Shown here: piece after piece, positions 25,986 to 35,049 of the stretch
How the letters are laid out: the number at the start of each line of letters is the position of its first letter
Position numbering within the stretch: position 1 is the stretch's first letter
Assembly: GCF_021729885.1 (NCBI RefSeq)
Contig: NZ_CP063401.1
Span: 3,960,501-4,024,500, forward strand
Reading direction: 5' to 3'
Source of the DNA: Devosia sp. SL43
Lineage (GTDB): Bacteria; Pseudomonadota; Alphaproteobacteria; Rhizobiales; Devosiaceae
Length of the DNA stretch: 64,000 bases
Made by a program: the position numbers and the translations under genes
The notes under the pieces: model-generated
What the model saw: the letters and a program-made list of their open reading frames with translations, nothing else
Database searches by the model: none
Told to the model about the DNA's origin: nothing

Positions 25986-27638
25986 CTATTCGGCAGCCAC
26001 CAGCACGTCATTGCTGTGTAGCGGCAGGGAGATGGCCACCGTTGTGCCGAGCGAGGGGCTGGAATCGATGGCCATCCGTCCGCCGCTGAGTTCGGCAATA
26101 GCGCGGGAGATCGATATGCCCAGCCCTGGGCCGATGCCCTCGCGGGTGAAGGTGGCATCGCCCAGCGCGAAGGGTTGTGACAGGCTGGCCAGCCGATCCT
26201 CGCTCATGCCGACGCCCGTGTCGGTCACTTCGATCACCACGCCGTCGCGGGCTGCGAATGCTGCCAGCGTGACCCGCCCGCCCGATGGCGTGAAGCGCAG
26301 GGAGTTCTCGACGATATTGGCCACCATGCGGACCAGCCCGAGCCGGTCGCCCTGCACCACGGCCTCGCTCGGCTCGTCCAGCACGAAGGTCAGTCCGGCG
26401 CGCGCGGCCTGCTTGCGGAAGCGTTGGACAACGGTTTCGAGCACTTCATCTACCGGCACCGGGTCGCTGCGCATCGGCTTCTGCCCGCTTTCGAGTTCGG
26501 CCAGGTCGAGAATGGTCGCAAACGACGCCAGCAGGTGCTCGCCCGATGTCTTGATCGACTGCACATATTCGACATAGCGTGCGTCGCCCAGCGGTCCATA
26601 GGTCTGGTGCCGCATCAGCTCGGCAAAGCCGATAATGTGGTTGAGCGGTGTGCGGATGTCGTGGCTGAGATGGGCGAGGAAATTGGTCTTGGCATAGCTC
26701 GCCGCCTCCGCCTTGAGCTTTTCCTCATGGTAGCGCCGGGCCAGCAGGCGCTGCTCCTCGCGGATGGAATGGAGCAGCGTATCGGTCTTCTTGCGCTCGG
26801 TAACGTCGCTGACCAGCGTCATGAAGCCGCCATCGTCGAGCGGACGTTCGTCGATCAGCAGGCACGATCCGTCCTGCCGATGCAGTTCGAGCAGGCGGTT
26901 GCTCTCGTCCTCGTTGATCAGCTTCATATAGCCGCCCTGGATCAGGCGTTTGACCGCGTCGTGATAGGTGACTGACATGCTCGTCAGGTTGAGCCGGTCG
27001 CGATATTGCTGATTGCAGACCACCAGTGCGCCGGCCTTGGTCCAGCAGGCCACGCCCATCGGGATTGCGGCCGCCAGAGTGCGATAACTATGGCGCTGCA
27101 CCATGTCGGGCATATCGCCCTTGCGCCGCCGCCAGGTGAGCAAAGTCAGCAGACCCGCCAGGGCAAAGGCGACGACACCGCGCTGGCCTAGCCCCATCAG
27201 GGTGCCGGTTGGTTCGGCCTCCAGGGCCAGCGCACCATGTGGAGCGGCCGGAACGATCTGGCCGAGAAGCGGAAGCTGAGCATCTGGTGATCCGACCAGG
27301 CTGGCGCGTGTCACCGTGGCGTATCGATGCGGGGTGTTGCCGATGGCTGCCGTCGCTGCGTCTGGAGCCAGTTCGGCGATCTCGCTGGCGATGGCTGCAC
27401 CGATGATTGCCAGCTCGTGACGAGCATCCTCGAGGGTACGTGCCGTGTCATAGATGACAAAGAGGGTGGCGGATAGCAGCGAGGTGAGGGCTACGGCGGT
27501 CGTGATCGGCGATAGCAAAAGACGGAGTGGTCGCCGCGGCGCTTGCTTGTTCAGGTCGTTGAAGGAGCGCCCTGCCGCCCTGCCTTTGCCAGCGCCGAAT
27601 CCATCGGCGCCGACGCCGGATTTCTCCGCCGACCGCAT
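25986..27638 (-). CDS. PAS-domain sensor histidine kinase (PleC/PdhS-like core)
   Basis: A 550-residue protein. It has two membrane helices (about 43-64 and 152-168) with a short periplasmic loop, a PAS domain (about 180-285, ending VSDVTERKK), then the H-box HLSHDIRTPLNHIIGFAEL with His326, N-box NIVENSLRF, DTGVGM and GPGLGISISRAI. ATG at 27638 was chosen because ACGGAG lies six bases upstream; the ATG at 27653 lacks a site. The kinase core resembles the PleC/DivJ/PdhS group that controls the cell cycle in this order. It has no receiver and no adjacent regulator, so its partner must be encoded elsewhere. It is convergent with glnE. Confidence 0.75.
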   Translation of the reverse strand: MRSAEKSGVGADGFGAGKGRAAGRSFNDLNKQAPRRPLRLLLSPITTAVALTSLLSATLFVIYDTARTLEDARHELAIIGAAIASEIAELAPDAATAAIGNTPHRYATVTRASLVGSPDAQLPLLGQIVPAAPHGALALEAEPTGTLMGLGQRGVVAFALAGLLTLLTWRRRKGDMPDMVQRHSYRTLAAAIPMGVACWTKAGALVVCNQQYRDRLNLTSMSVTYHDAVKRLIQGGYMKLINEDESNRLLELHRQDGSCLLIDERPLDDGGFMTLVSDVTERKKTDTLLHSIREEQRLLARRYHEEKLKAEAASYAKTNFLAHLSHDIRTPLNHIIGFAELMRHQTYGPLGDARYVEYVQSIKTSGEHLLASFATILDLAELESGQKPMRSDPVPVDEVLETVVQRFRKQAARAGLTFVLDEPSEAVVQGDRLGLVRMVANIVENSLRFTPSGGRVTLAAFAARDGVVIEVTDTGVGMSEDRLASLSQPFALGDATFTREGIGPGLGISISRAIAELSGGRMAIDSSPSLGTTVAISLPLHSNDVLVAAE

Positions 27639-27748
27639 GAAATTCTCCGTCATGTGAGGAATTTAGCCTCAGCCCGATTTGCCTTTAACAAACAATGAAT
27701 CACGGAACCGCGGCTGTCCATACCCCCTTGTGGAGGGGAAATGGGCCA

Positions 27749-27766
27749 ACTCGCGAAATCGCGAGT
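27749..27766 (-). terminator. Hairpin downstream of pepN
   Basis: ACTCGCG, a four-base loop and CGCGAGT form a 7-bp stem 52 bases beyond the pepN stop on the minus strand. A weaker CCCCT/AGGGG stem lies at 27724-27738. There is no U-tract, so this is only a candidate terminator. Confidence 0.3.
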
Positions 27767-27817
27767 CGGCTGAATCACTTAGCGGCGAAGAAAAATTCTT
27801 CCAACATTACCGGATGT

Positions 27818-30457
27818 TTAGCTTGCCAACATGCGGGTCAGTATGTCTGCGGTATTGCGGCTCAGGGAATTTACGGACTGCAGGCCGGTAAGCGCCGACT
27901 TCGCTGCGTCGCGCCGCTCGCTTTCGAGCATCGGCCACACCCGGAAGCCGGTCAGCACGCGCGCTGCCACCTGCGGGTTGATCTTGTCCACTTCGGCCAC
28001 GAAATCGGCGACGAAGCGGAAACCAGCGCCATCGGCCCGGGCAAATTGCGTCGGATTGCTCATGGCGAAGGTGCCCATTAGCGAGCGTAGGCGATTGGGA
28101 TTGGTGCGCGGAAAAGCCGGGTCGGCCAGCACCGTACGGATACGCTCGATCACCCCGTCCTGCGGTACCGAAGCGGTCACCGCCAGCCACTTGTCGTAGA
28201 CCAGCGGATCGGCGGCAAAGCGGGCATGGAAGTCGGCCAGCATGGCTGGGGCATCAGCCGTCCAGGCGACGGCGCTGGCGCCCAGCGCCGCCAGCCGGTC
28301 GGTCATGTTGCGGGCCTCCGCATATTGCTGGGCAGCCAGACTTGCCGCACCAGCCGCTTCGCTGGCAACGAGCAGGCCGAGCAGCCGGTTGCGCAGCGCA
28401 CGGCGGCCATTGCTGGCAGCATCGGGCGCATAGGGCAGGTCGCTTGCCAAAGCCCGATAAGCCCTGAGCATTGGCAGCGCCAGTGGGCCGAACACGGCCT
28501 TTAGCAGGTCGTCACGGACAGCATGAACCTGCGACGGATCGATATCCTTGCCAATGGTCCGACCGATCTGCGCCTCGGCCGGCAGGCTCAGCGCCAGCGC
28601 CTTGAATGCATCGTCCAGCGTCTCGCCGGCCAGCGTATCGCCGAACGCGTCGCTGAGCGCCTTGGCCGCCTCAGCACTCCACGGCTTGCCGTTGATTGCA
28701 TCCACCGCCAGCGCCATGCCGACATCCTGCAATGCCTGCCAACGATTGAAGGGATCGCTGTCATGCCGGGCCAAGAACAACTGGTCGTCCTGCGTCAGGT
28801 TGGTTGTCATGTTGACCGGCGCCGAGAAGCCGCGCAGCAGCGACGGGACAGGCTTGTTGGCGATGCCCGTAAACGTCACTTCCGCCGACGCGCCGTTGAG
28901 CACGATCATCTCGTCCCGCACCTCGGCGCCACTGACGCCGCCCCACGCCATCGGGCTGCCATTGGGGTCGATGAGACCGAACTTAATCGGCAGCACCAGC
29001 GCCTCCTTGGTCGGCTGGCCCGGCGTCGGCAGCGTCTCCTGGCTCAGCTTGAGCGTGTAAGTCTGCGTCGTGGCGTCGTAGCTGTCGCTGACAGTGAGGC
29101 GCGGCGTACCTGCCTGCAGATACCAGGTCTTGAACTGCTCCAGGTCGATGCCATTGGCCTCGGCAAACACGGCGAGGAACGCCTCGATCGTCGTCGCCTC
29201 GCCATCGTGGCGCTCGAAATAGAGGTCCATGCCCTTGCGGAAGCCGGCTTCGCCCAGCAGCGTCGCCAGCATGCGCACGATCTCGGCGCCCTTCTCGTAG
29301 ACGGTGGCCGTATAGAAGTTGTTGATCTCGCGATACTGATCCGGCCGGGCAGGGTGGGCCAGCGGCCCGCCATCCTCGGGGAACTGCGCACCGCGCAAGC
29401 TCACCACATCCGAGATACGCTTCACTGCGCGCGAGCGCTCGTCGCTGGTGAATTCCTGGTCGCGATAGACCGTCAGCCCTTCCTTGAGGCAGAGCTGGAA
29501 CCAGTCGCGGCAGGTGATGCGGTTGCCGGTCCAGTTGTGGAAATATTCGTGCGCAATGACCCGCTCGATGCCCTCGTAATCGGCATCGGTCGCCGTCTCC
29601 GGCTGGGCGAAGACCAGCTTGTCGTTGAAGATATTGAGACCCTTGTTCTCCATCGCGCCGAAGTTGAAATCGCTGACGGCCACGATGTTGAAGATGTCGA
29701 GGTCATACTCGCGTCCGAACCGCTTCTCGTCCCACGCCATCGAGCGCTTGAGACTATCCATGGCCCACAGGCACTGCTGTTCCTTGCCATGCGTGCAGTA
29801 GATGGCAAGTTCGACCTTGCGGCCCGATGCCGTGGTGAAGCTGTCGGTGATCGAACCCAGGTCGCCCGCCACCAGCGCAAACAGGTAAGCCGGCTTGGGG
29901 AAGGGGTCTTCCCAGATGGCGAAGTGCATGCCGTCTCCGGCATCGCCTTCGCCGACCAGATTGCCATTGGCCAGCAGCACCGGCGCCACATCGCGCGGCG
30001 CCACCATGGTCACCTTGAACGTCGCGAGATTATCCGGCCGGTCCAGGTAATAGGTGATGCGGCGGAAGCCCTCGGGCTCGCATTGCGTGCACCACGTGCC
30101 GCTGGAGCGATAGAGCCCCATCAGCTTGGTATTGCCCTCGGGCTTGAGATTGACTTCGGTCTCCAGCACAAAGCGCCGCAGCGGTGGCTCGAACACGGTG
30201 AGCCCGTTGGTATCTGCAGCATAGGCCGAGAGCACCAGCGGCGCGCCGTCGATGGCGATCGAACCCAGCGCCAGATCGTCCCCGTCAAGCACCAGCGGGG
30301 TGCCGGGAGCCGTAGTCTCCTGCGGCTCGATGGTCAGCTGCGAGATAACCCGCGTCCCCTCGGGCAAAATCCGAAAGTCGAGGTCTACTGACACAATCCG
30401 GTAGGGGCTGGCAGCATAGTCCTTGAGGTAAATCGTGTGTTCGGTCTCGGTGCGCAT
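27818..30457 (-). CDS. pepN: Aminopeptidase N (M1 family)
   Basis: An 879-residue zinc metallopeptidase of the PepN type. The substrate-recognition motif is FGAMENKGLNIF and the zinc site is VIAHEYFHNWTGNR with the downstream Glu in LKEGLTVYRDQEF. The DUF3458 Ig-like and ARM-like C-terminal regions are present, giving normal length. It removes N-terminal amino acids from peptides in the cytoplasm. The ATG at 30457 (MRTETEHTIYLKDY) matches family starts; the upstream frame extension to 30508 is not needed. It is transcribed away from the ABC exporter genes. Confidence 0.93.
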   Translation of the reverse strand: MRTETEHTIYLKDYAASPYRIVSVDLDFRILPEGTRVISQLTIEPQETTAPGTPLVLDGDDLALGSIAIDGAPLVLSAYAADTNGLTVFEPPLRRFVLETEVNLKPEGNTKLMGLYRSSGTWCTQCEPEGFRRITYYLDRPDNLATFKVTMVAPRDVAPVLLANGNLVGEGDAGDGMHFAIWEDPFPKPAYLFALVAGDLGSITDSFTTASGRKVELAIYCTHGKEQQCLWAMDSLKRSMAWDEKRFGREYDLDIFNIVAVSDFNFGAMENKGLNIFNDKLVFAQPETATDADYEGIERVIAHEYFHNWTGNRITCRDWFQLCLKEGLTVYRDQEFTSDERSRAVKRISDVVSLRGAQFPEDGGPLAHPARPDQYREINNFYTATVYEKGAEIVRMLATLLGEAGFRKGMDLYFERHDGEATTIEAFLAVFAEANGIDLEQFKTWYLQAGTPRLTVSDSYDATTQTYTLKLSQETLPTPGQPTKEALVLPIKFGLIDPNGSPMAWGGVSGAEVRDEMIVLNGASAEVTFTGIANKPVPSLLRGFSAPVNMTTNLTQDDQLFLARHDSDPFNRWQALQDVGMALAVDAINGKPWSAEAAKALSDAFGDTLAGETLDDAFKALALSLPAEAQIGRTIGKDIDPSQVHAVRDDLLKAVFGPLALPMLRAYRALASDLPYAPDAASNGRRALRNRLLGLLVASEAAGAASLAAQQYAEARNMTDRLAALGASAVAWTADAPAMLADFHARFAADPLVYDKWLAVTASVPQDGVIERIRTVLADPAFPRTNPNRLRSLMGTFAMSNPTQFARADGAGFRFVADFVAEVDKINPQVAARVLTGFRVWPMLESERRDAAKSALTGLQSVNSLSRNTADILTRMLAS

Positions 30458-30702
30458 GAAGGGGTCCGTCAAAACGTCGGTCTGAAATCGATTGTGGCTG
30501 CGCCGCAACAGCAGACTCGGCGCTTTCGTGTATCCTGTTCAGCCAGCGACCTCACAGGCTCACTCTTCTACGCCAATTGGGACGGCATTGGGGAGGGGGC
30601 TTCCTCTGGTCGCGACACGTGTCTCCTCTGCGCCAATTGCGGGCGTATCGAGCGCGTTATCCGACATTCCCGAACGGCACGTTGCCTTGGGCCGATCCTG
30701 CC

Positions 30703-30733
30703 TTGACCTCAAGTGCGCTTGAGGTTGTAGAGC
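30703..30733 (+). promoter_or_regulatory. SoxR-type promoter of the ABC exporter cluster
   Basis: A -35 element TTGACC (30703-30708) is followed by a 19-base spacer and TAGAGC (30728-30733) as -10. The spacer holds the perfect dyad ACCTCAAG-N4-CTTGAGGT (30706-30725). This matches the known SoxR box (CCTCAAG-N4-CTTGAGG) and the long 19-bp spacer of MerR-family promoters. It lies 49 bases before the first exporter start. The rest of the 324-base gap between pepN and the exporter shows no gene. No soxR gene is in the window. Confidence 0.7.
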
Positions 30734-30781
30734 GATGGCCAAGCACAACTGCCCCTTCGGGCGTAACTATGGTGGTCGACT

Positions 30782-32632
30782 ATGCTGCGTTGGTTTGAAC
30801 GGCGTCTCAATCCCTATCCGCTGGGTGAGCCAACCGAGCCACCCAAGGGACTGCTCGCCTTTTGCCTGCACTATAGCCACGGCGCCAAGAAGTGGCTGGC
30901 TTTGATGGCCTTCGCGGCTGCATCGGTCGCCATCGGCGAAATCGTCATCTTCGGCTTTATCGGCGATGTGGTGAACTGGCTGGCTGGAGCCGATCCCGAG
31001 ACGTTCCTCGCCACCGACGGCTGGAAGCTCGCGCTGATGGGCGCAATGGTGGTCTTCATCCTGCCGGTCTTCGCGCTGGTCTCCACGCTGACCATGCACC
31101 AGACCCTGCTGAGCAATTTCCCCCAGCGCATTCGCTGGATGAGCCATCGCTACCTGATCCGTCAGTCGATGAGCTACTTCCAGGACGAGTTCGCTGGTCG
31201 CATCGGCGCCAAGCTGATGCAGACCTCGCTCGCCGTGCGCGAAGTGGTGATGAAGCTGCTCGATATGCTGGTCTATGTCGTCGTCTATTTCACCGGCGCG
31301 GTGATCCTGGCGGCTTCGGCAGATTGGCGCTTGGCTATACCATTCCTGGTCTGGCTGGCCGCCTATGTCTCGATGATGGTCTATTTCATCCCTCGCATGG
31401 GCAAGATTTCCGAGGCCCAGGCCGATGCCCGCTCGCTGATGACCGGCCGCATCGTCGACAGCTACACCAACATCGCCACGGTGAAGCTGTTCAGCCATTC
31501 CAATCGCGAAGAAAAGTTCGCCAAGGAGGCGATGGACCAGTTCCTCGACACCGCCTATCGGCAGATGCGCCTCTTCACCGTGCTCAACATGCTGGTGCTG
31601 TGGTCCAATTCGCTGCTGCTGTTTGCGACCGGCGCCACCGGCATCTGGCTCTGGCTCAATGGCCTGATGAGCCCGGGTGCACTCGCTGTCTCGCTTGGCC
31701 TCGTCATGCGCTTCCAGGGCATGAGCCAGTGGGTCATGTGGGAAATGTCATCGCTGTTCGAAAATATCGGCACCGTGCGCGACGGCATCGCCTCGCTCTC
31801 GGTGTCCCGCGTCGTCTCCGACACCAAGGGTGCGGAGCCGATCGGCACGGTCAAGGGCGACATCAAGTTCGAGAATGTCGGCTTCCACTACGGCAAGACA
31901 TCGGGCGTCATCGACAACCTTAACCTGCATATCCGGCCGGGCGAGAAGATCGGCCTTGTCGGCCGTTCCGGCGCCGGCAAGTCGACCCTGGTCAACCTGC
32001 TGCTGCGCTTCTACGACCGCGCCGATGGCCGCATCCTGATCGACGGGCACGACATCGCCAAGGTCACGCAGGACAGCTTGCGCGCCAATATCGGCGTGGT
32101 GACGCAGGATACCTCGCTGCTGCACCGCTCGGTGCGCGACAACATCATCTACGGCCGCCCCGACGCGACAGAGGAGATGATGCGGGAAGCCGCCGACCTT
32201 GCCGAGGCGACCGACTTCATCCTCGGCCTCAGCGACCTGCATGGCCGCAAGGGCTTCGATGCCCATGTCGGCGAGCGCGGTGTCAAGCTGTCCGGCGGGC
32301 AGCGCCAGCGCATTGCCATCGCCCGCGTGCTGCTGAAGAATGCGCCCATCCTGGTGCTGGACGAAGCCACCTCGGCCCTCGATTCCGAGGTCGAGGCCGC
32401 CATCCAGGGCCAGTTGCAGCTGCTGATGAAGGGCAAGACCGTGATTGCCATCGCCCACCGCCTCTCGACCATCGCCATGATGGACCGGCTGGTGGTGCTC
32501 GATCAGGGCAAGGTGGTCGAGACCGGCACCCATGCCCAGCTGCTCGAGACCGGCGGCATCTATTCAAGCCTGTGGCACCGCCAGTCCGGCGGTTTCATCG
32601 ACGCCGACCAACCGGAAGAGGCGGCGCAATGA
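30782..32632 (+). CDS. ABC half-exporter, permease-ATPase fusion (1 of 3)
   Basis: A 616-residue type I ABC exporter. A six-helix membrane domain (about 35-330, with the exporter motif LMTGRIVDSYTNIATVKLF) is followed by the ATPase: Walker A GRSGAGKSTLVNLLLRF at 394, signature LSGGQRQRIAIARVLL near 503, Walker B ILVLDEATSALDSE and the switch His in AIAHRLSTIA. It is the promoter-proximal member of three paralogous genes in the same direction and lies behind the SoxR-type promoter. Substrate unknown; lipid or multidrug export is usual for the family. It could work as a homodimer or pair with either neighbour. Confidence 0.85.
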   Translation: MLRWFERRLNPYPLGEPTEPPKGLLAFCLHYSHGAKKWLALMAFAAASVAIGEIVIFGFIGDVVNWLAGADPETFLATDGWKLALMGAMVVFILPVFALVSTLTMHQTLLSNFPQRIRWMSHRYLIRQSMSYFQDEFAGRIGAKLMQTSLAVREVVMKLLDMLVYVVVYFTGAVILAASADWRLAIPFLVWLAAYVSMMVYFIPRMGKISEAQADARSLMTGRIVDSYTNIATVKLFSHSNREEKFAKEAMDQFLDTAYRQMRLFTVLNMLVLWSNSLLLFATGATGIWLWLNGLMSPGALAVSLGLVMRFQGMSQWVMWEMSSLFENIGTVRDGIASLSVSRVVSDTKGAEPIGTVKGDIKFENVGFHYGKTSGVIDNLNLHIRPGEKIGLVGRSGAGKSTLVNLLLRFYDRADGRILIDGHDIAKVTQDSLRANIGVVTQDTSLLHRSVRDNIIYGRPDATEEMMREAADLAEATDFILGLSDLHGRKGFDAHVGERGVKLSGGQRQRIAIARVLLKNAPILVLDEATSALDSEVEAAIQGQLQLLMKGKTVIAIAHRLSTIAMMDRLVVLDQGKVVETGTHAQLLETGGIYSSLWHRQSGGFIDADQPEEAAQ

Positions 32633-32653
32633 ACGAGATACCAGCAGTCTGCC

Positions 32654-32779
32654 CACCCTCCCCCTTGAGGGGAGGGTAGCGCAGCTAGGCCGGAAGGCCG
32701 TAGCGAAGCTGGGGAGGGGGTGGCTTAGTGACCACGAACAGACCCCCTCCCTTGATCCCTGCCCTCAAGGGGGAGGGTG
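32654..32779. repeat. Palindromic intergenic element (family B-like), 18-bp outer arms
   Basis: Perfect 18-base inverted arms (32654-32671 and 32762-32779; CACCCTCCCCCTTGAGGG) enclose 90 bases that include a smaller hairpin around GGCCGGAAGGCC. Base composition and the CTCCCCCTTGA motif link it to the copies at 16523 and 34855. It lies between exporter genes 1 and 2. Confidence 0.68.
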
Positions 32780-32818
32780 TCGACTGAAGCATCCTAACCT
32801 CAACCAAGGAGAACCCCA

Positions 32819-32923
32819 ATGGGTGACAATACCGAAACGGCCATTACCGCGAGCGCGGGTCCCGCAACCAATCCCGGGGCACTGAGCCAACGTCGCAAAC
32901 CCATGGACCGATACCGAACCTGA
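32819..32923 (+). CDS. Possible 34-residue small protein
   Basis: ATG at 32819 has AAGGAG seven bases upstream, a better ribosome site than most genes here. It encodes 34 residues beginning MGDNTETAITASAGPATNPG and ending in a basic tail (QRRKPMDRYRT). It is in the same frame as the second exporter, which starts 48 bases after its stop, so it may serve as a leader for translational coupling or regulation. A degenerated N-terminus of the exporter is another explanation. I recognise no family. Confidence 0.35.
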   Translation: MGDNTETAITASAGPATNPGALSQRRKPMDRYRT

Positions 32924-32971
32924 CCTGAGCCAGAAACTCCGTCAGGCGCGGCTCACAATAATGAGCTCAAA

Positions 32972-34834
32972 ATGTTCAACCGCGTCATCGACTATTTCGA
33001 CCATCTCTATTCGCCCACCGCGCTCGCCAAGGATCGGCAGCCGCCCATGGGCCTCCGTCCTTTCGTCAGCTATTTCATCGATCAGTTCCGCGCGGCCTTC
33101 ATCATCCGCATTGCGCTGGTCTCGATCGGCTCCATCGCCGACGCGCTGATGCCCGTCTTTGTCGGCCTCGTGGTCGGCATGCTGGCCACCACCAGTCCCG
33201 GCGACATGTTCACCGTGAACGGCCAGACCTTTCTCTGGATGATCGTTGTCGTGGTGGTCGTGCGCCCGCTGACCTTCCTGCTCGATACGCTGATCCGCAA
33301 CCATGGCATCGTCCCCAACCTGGTCGATCTTGTGCGCTGGCAGAGCCATTGGCATGTCATCCGGCAGAGCTGGACCTTCTTCCAGAACGATTTTGCCGGC
33401 CGCATCGCCAACAAGATCATCCAGGCCGGCGAAGCCATCGAAATCGGCGTGAACCTCACCATCGACGCCGCATGGTATGCGCTCGTCTTCGTGGTGGTGG
33501 CCATCATTGTGCTGGCGCAGCTCGACCTGGTTCTGCTAGTGCCCGTCGGCGTCTGGCTGCTGCTCTATGCCATCCTTTTCACCATCACCATGCCGCTCAT
33601 CGCCCGCTATTCCGAGGAACTCTCGGAGAGCAAATCGGTGATGACCGGCCGGATCGTCGACAGCTACACCAACATCCAGACGCTCAAGACTTTCTCGACC
33701 GGCGAGCACGAAGACCTCTACGTCGCTGACTCGATCAACGACCACGCCGTCAGCTTCCGTAAGCTGATGCGGGTGTTCACCTACATGTGGTCGATCCTGT
33801 TCCTGCTCAATGCGGGCCTGGTGGTCTCGGTCACCTGGATTGCGCTGACCGGCTGGAACCAGGGCGTGCTCTCGGCGGCTGCCGTGGCGACGGCCATTCC
33901 GTTCGCGCTGCAGATCATGAATATGAGTGGCTGGATCCTCGAAATCGGCTCCAACATCTTCCGCCAGGTCGGCAATGTCAGGGACTCGATGGACACCATC
34001 GCCCAGCCCCTGACCATGTTAGACAAGCCGGAAGCCAAGCCGCTCGCGGTCAGCAAGGGCGAGCTGCATTACGACAATGTCAGCTTCAACTACTGGCGGG
34101 GCAAGCAGGGGAGCGTGATCGACGCCTTCAACCTGACGGTCGCGCCGGGCGAGAAGATCGGCTTAGTCGGACGCTCCGGCTCGGGCAAGTCGACGCTGGT
34201 GAACCTGGCCCTGCGCATGTTCGATGTGCAGGATGGCGCCATCCGCATAGACGGGCAGGACGTTCGCGACGTGACGCAGGAAAGCGTGCGCGCCGCGATC
34301 GGTCTGGTCAGCCAGGACACCTCGCTGCTGCACCGGTCGATCCGCGAAAATCTCAAATACGGCCGCCAGAATGCGAGTGACGAAGAGATGATCCGGGCCG
34401 CCGAGCAGGCCAAGGTGCATGACGTGATCATGTCGCTGGTCGATCCCAAAGGGTTCACCGGCTACGACGCCCATGTCGGCGAACGCGGAGTCAAGCTCTC
34501 GGGTGGCCAGCGCCAGCGCGTCGCCATCGCCCGCGTGCTGCTCAAGAACGCCCCCATCCTGGTGCTCGACGAAGCGACCTCGGCCCTCGATTCCGAAGTC
34601 GAAGCGGCGATCCAGGAGCAACTGACGACGCTGATGCAGGGCAAGACGGTGATCGCCATCGCCCACCGCCTCTCCACCATCGCCTCGATGGATCGGCTGG
34701 TCATCCTGGAGCAGGGCAAGATCGTGGAAGAAGGTTCCCACGCCCAACTCCTGGCCTCGGGCGGCCACTATGCCCACCTCTGGGAACGCCAGTCGGGCGG
34801 CTTCCTCGATCTGGACGCGGTGGCGGCGCAATAG
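32972..34834 (+). CDS. ABC half-exporter, permease-ATPase fusion (2 of 3)
   Basis: A 620-residue type I exporter. It has six membrane helices (about 30-340; motif VMTGRIVDSYTNIQTLKTF), Walker A GRSGSGKSTLVNLALRM at about 399, signature LSGGQRQRVAIARVLL, Walker B ILVLDEATSALDSE and switch AIAHRLSTIA. The C-terminal 130 residues are nearly identical to exporters 1 and 3, which shows tandem duplication. The start is ATG at 32972 without a strong ribosome site. It is probably co-transcribed with exporter 1 unless the palindromic element between them stops transcription. Confidence 0.85.
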   Translation: MFNRVIDYFDHLYSPTALAKDRQPPMGLRPFVSYFIDQFRAAFIIRIALVSIGSIADALMPVFVGLVVGMLATTSPGDMFTVNGQTFLWMIVVVVVVRPLTFLLDTLIRNHGIVPNLVDLVRWQSHWHVIRQSWTFFQNDFAGRIANKIIQAGEAIEIGVNLTIDAAWYALVFVVVAIIVLAQLDLVLLVPVGVWLLLYAILFTITMPLIARYSEELSESKSVMTGRIVDSYTNIQTLKTFSTGEHEDLYVADSINDHAVSFRKLMRVFTYMWSILFLLNAGLVVSVTWIALTGWNQGVLSAAAVATAIPFALQIMNMSGWILEIGSNIFRQVGNVRDSMDTIAQPLTMLDKPEAKPLAVSKGELHYDNVSFNYWRGKQGSVIDAFNLTVAPGEKIGLVGRSGSGKSTLVNLALRMFDVQDGAIRIDGQDVRDVTQESVRAAIGLVSQDTSLLHRSIRENLKYGRQNASDEEMIRAAEQAKVHDVIMSLVDPKGFTGYDAHVGERGVKLSGGQRQRVAIARVLLKNAPILVLDEATSALDSEVEAAIQEQLTTLMQGKTVIAIAHRLSTIASMDRLVILEQGKIVEEGSHAQLLASGGHYAHLWERQSGGFLDLDAVAAQ

Positions 34835-34854
34835 CCGTCCAAAGCAAGCAAGAA

Positions 34855-34973
34855 TACCTCCACCTAGCCTCCCCCTGACAAGGGGGAGGAATCCGGCCGG
34901 TGGGGTTGTCCAAAATGTTGCCTCATACCCGATCTGTCCCTCCCCCTTTTCAGGGGGAGGTTAGGTGGGGGTA
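34855..34973. repeat. Palindromic intergenic element (family B), 35-bp arms
   Basis: Arms 34855-34889 and 34939-34973 are imperfect inverted copies around a 49-base centre. Each carries CCTCCCCCTGA/TT...AGGGGGAGG and ACCTA/AGGT blocks shared with the copy at 16523. It separates exporter genes 2 and 3. Confidence 0.7.
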
Positions 34974-35049
34974 TCCTTCCTTGGTCGCAGCGGAGTGATT
35001 TGCACCAGCAACCGTTGTTCGGCCACAGATTGAGCACTAGCGTAATCCC

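Noticed and set aside
28523..30391. Plus-strand open frame of 622 codons opposite pepN
   Set aside because: pepN on the minus strand has the GAMEN and HEXXH motifs; the antisense frame is a by-product of codon bias.
352..34973. Repeated palindromic elements as a CRISPR array or attachment sites
   Set aside because: Copies are far apart, inverted rather than direct, and there are no spacers or cas genes.
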